In this document: in pieces, positions 63,368 to 64,000 of the stretch | Position numbering within the stretch: the first letter of the stretch is position 1 | Layout of the letters: each line of letters opens with the position of its first letter | DNA from: Theocolax elegans | Lineage: Eukaryota; Arthropoda; Insecta; Hymenoptera; Cerocephalidae | Length of the DNA: 64,000 nt | NCBI GenBank assembly: GCA_026168455.1 | Contig: CM047430.1 | Span: 28,921,237 to 28,985,236, forward strand | Reading direction: 5' to 3' | Notes under the pieces: generated by a model | Told to the model about the DNA's origin: nothing | Databases searched by the model: none | What the model saw: the letters and a program-made list of their open reading frames with translations, nothing else | Program-made: the position numbers and the translations under genes

Positions 63368-64000
63368 ACATGTACTAAAATACTTATACACGTTACAACT
63401 AATAAGCTTTATATAACTTATTCTTTCCGTGTACATAAAAATAATTTGATATATTACACTGAGAAAAATGGTGTATTAAAAATTACTAAACTTCAAGGAA
63501 AAATACTATATTTTATGACAACAGAGGAATATATTCAAATGATGAAGATTTTTACAGTATATCCTGCAAAAATTATAATTTTAATAACAAAACTTACTAC
63601 CATTTTCGTATATAAATTCTTATTCATACGCTTAAAAACTACAATATTATATAACGAAATTGATAATTTACAATTTTTACTATGTTATTATAAGAATTTT
63701 CACTACGTAACATAATAAATTTTCCCTATCAGTATAACAACTTTTACATAATACAGTAAATTTTCTTGTAAGTTACGTTTGCTATAAAATATAGTAAAAT
63801 TGATATTGAAAGAAACAAAACACACTTCACAGATGAAAACAGAGGAGAATCAACATCGCGAGTACGTAACCTCAAATACTTAAAACTTGGAACTTTTGAT
63901 ACTTATGATTAATAAATCGTGATTCCATATCATATTGTTAATCTAACGATATTTAATTTGATCTTATTCTTTGGGGATCGTACATGTACGTTAATGTTAA
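63368..64000. other. Downstream of the protease; MITE-like end
   Basis: AT-rich 3' flank. TA-CACTGAGAAAAATGG at 63455-63471 resembles the ends of the MITE at 10209-11344, but no matching inverted end is seen before the window stops. A possible polyadenylation signal AATAAA lies at 63714-63719. The 89-codon frame 63446-63715 lies in this repeat-like DNA and is unrecognised. Confidence 0.4.

Overview
The window looks like nuclear DNA of a holometabolous insect, most plausibly a hymenopteran such as an ant. This is inferred from three things: an AT-rich background broken by CpG-containing islands, many GA/CT microsatellites and small TA-target MITEs, and an insect-type secreted serine protease with short GT-AG introns. 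It is almost a gene desert. I can support one complete protein-coding gene, at the far right end: a four-exon S1 serine protease (61402-63367, + strand).

Region 1-10.2 kb is non-coding, with AT-rich stretches alternating with GC/CpG islands. It contains a perfect 41-bp inverted repeat (4068-4159) and a tRNA-Thr-like SINE (5255-5480) whose body recurs in reverse at 57.1-57.2 kb.

Region 10.2-24 kb is a dense cluster of mobile and duplicated DNA. It starts with a TA-flanked MITE (10209-11344) and a 671-bp foldback element (11570-12240). A ~3.3-kb segment (copy A, 12277-15578) recurs as copy B (18056-21808). The right part of B is tandemly duplicated (20435-22220 and 22221-23971; the second unit is copy C). 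B and C carry a ~427-bp insertion containing a palindromic element; A keeps the empty site. Between A and B lie a 175-bp-period tandem array (15961-16600) and, on the minus strand, a decayed fragment of the cap-binding DM15 region of La-related protein 1 (17371-17623) with further exon-like pieces at 16643-17177. Several short reading frames inside the repeats stay open between copies.

Region 24-61 kb is again gene-poor. About twenty GC/CpG islands of 0.2-1 kb, many holding GA/CT tracts and some GCCAT motifs, sit in AT-rich DNA. I see no recognisable protein in them; regulatory DNA, promoters or long non-coding RNA exons are the likely contents.

Region 61.4-64 kb holds the protease: triad His63/Asp119/Ser233, all three core disulfides, a glycine at the base of the specificity pocket, no basic residue at the activation site, and a basic, aromatic C-terminal tail. 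It is followed by another MITE-like end. No operon, CRISPR array, intact tRNA or rRNA gene was found.
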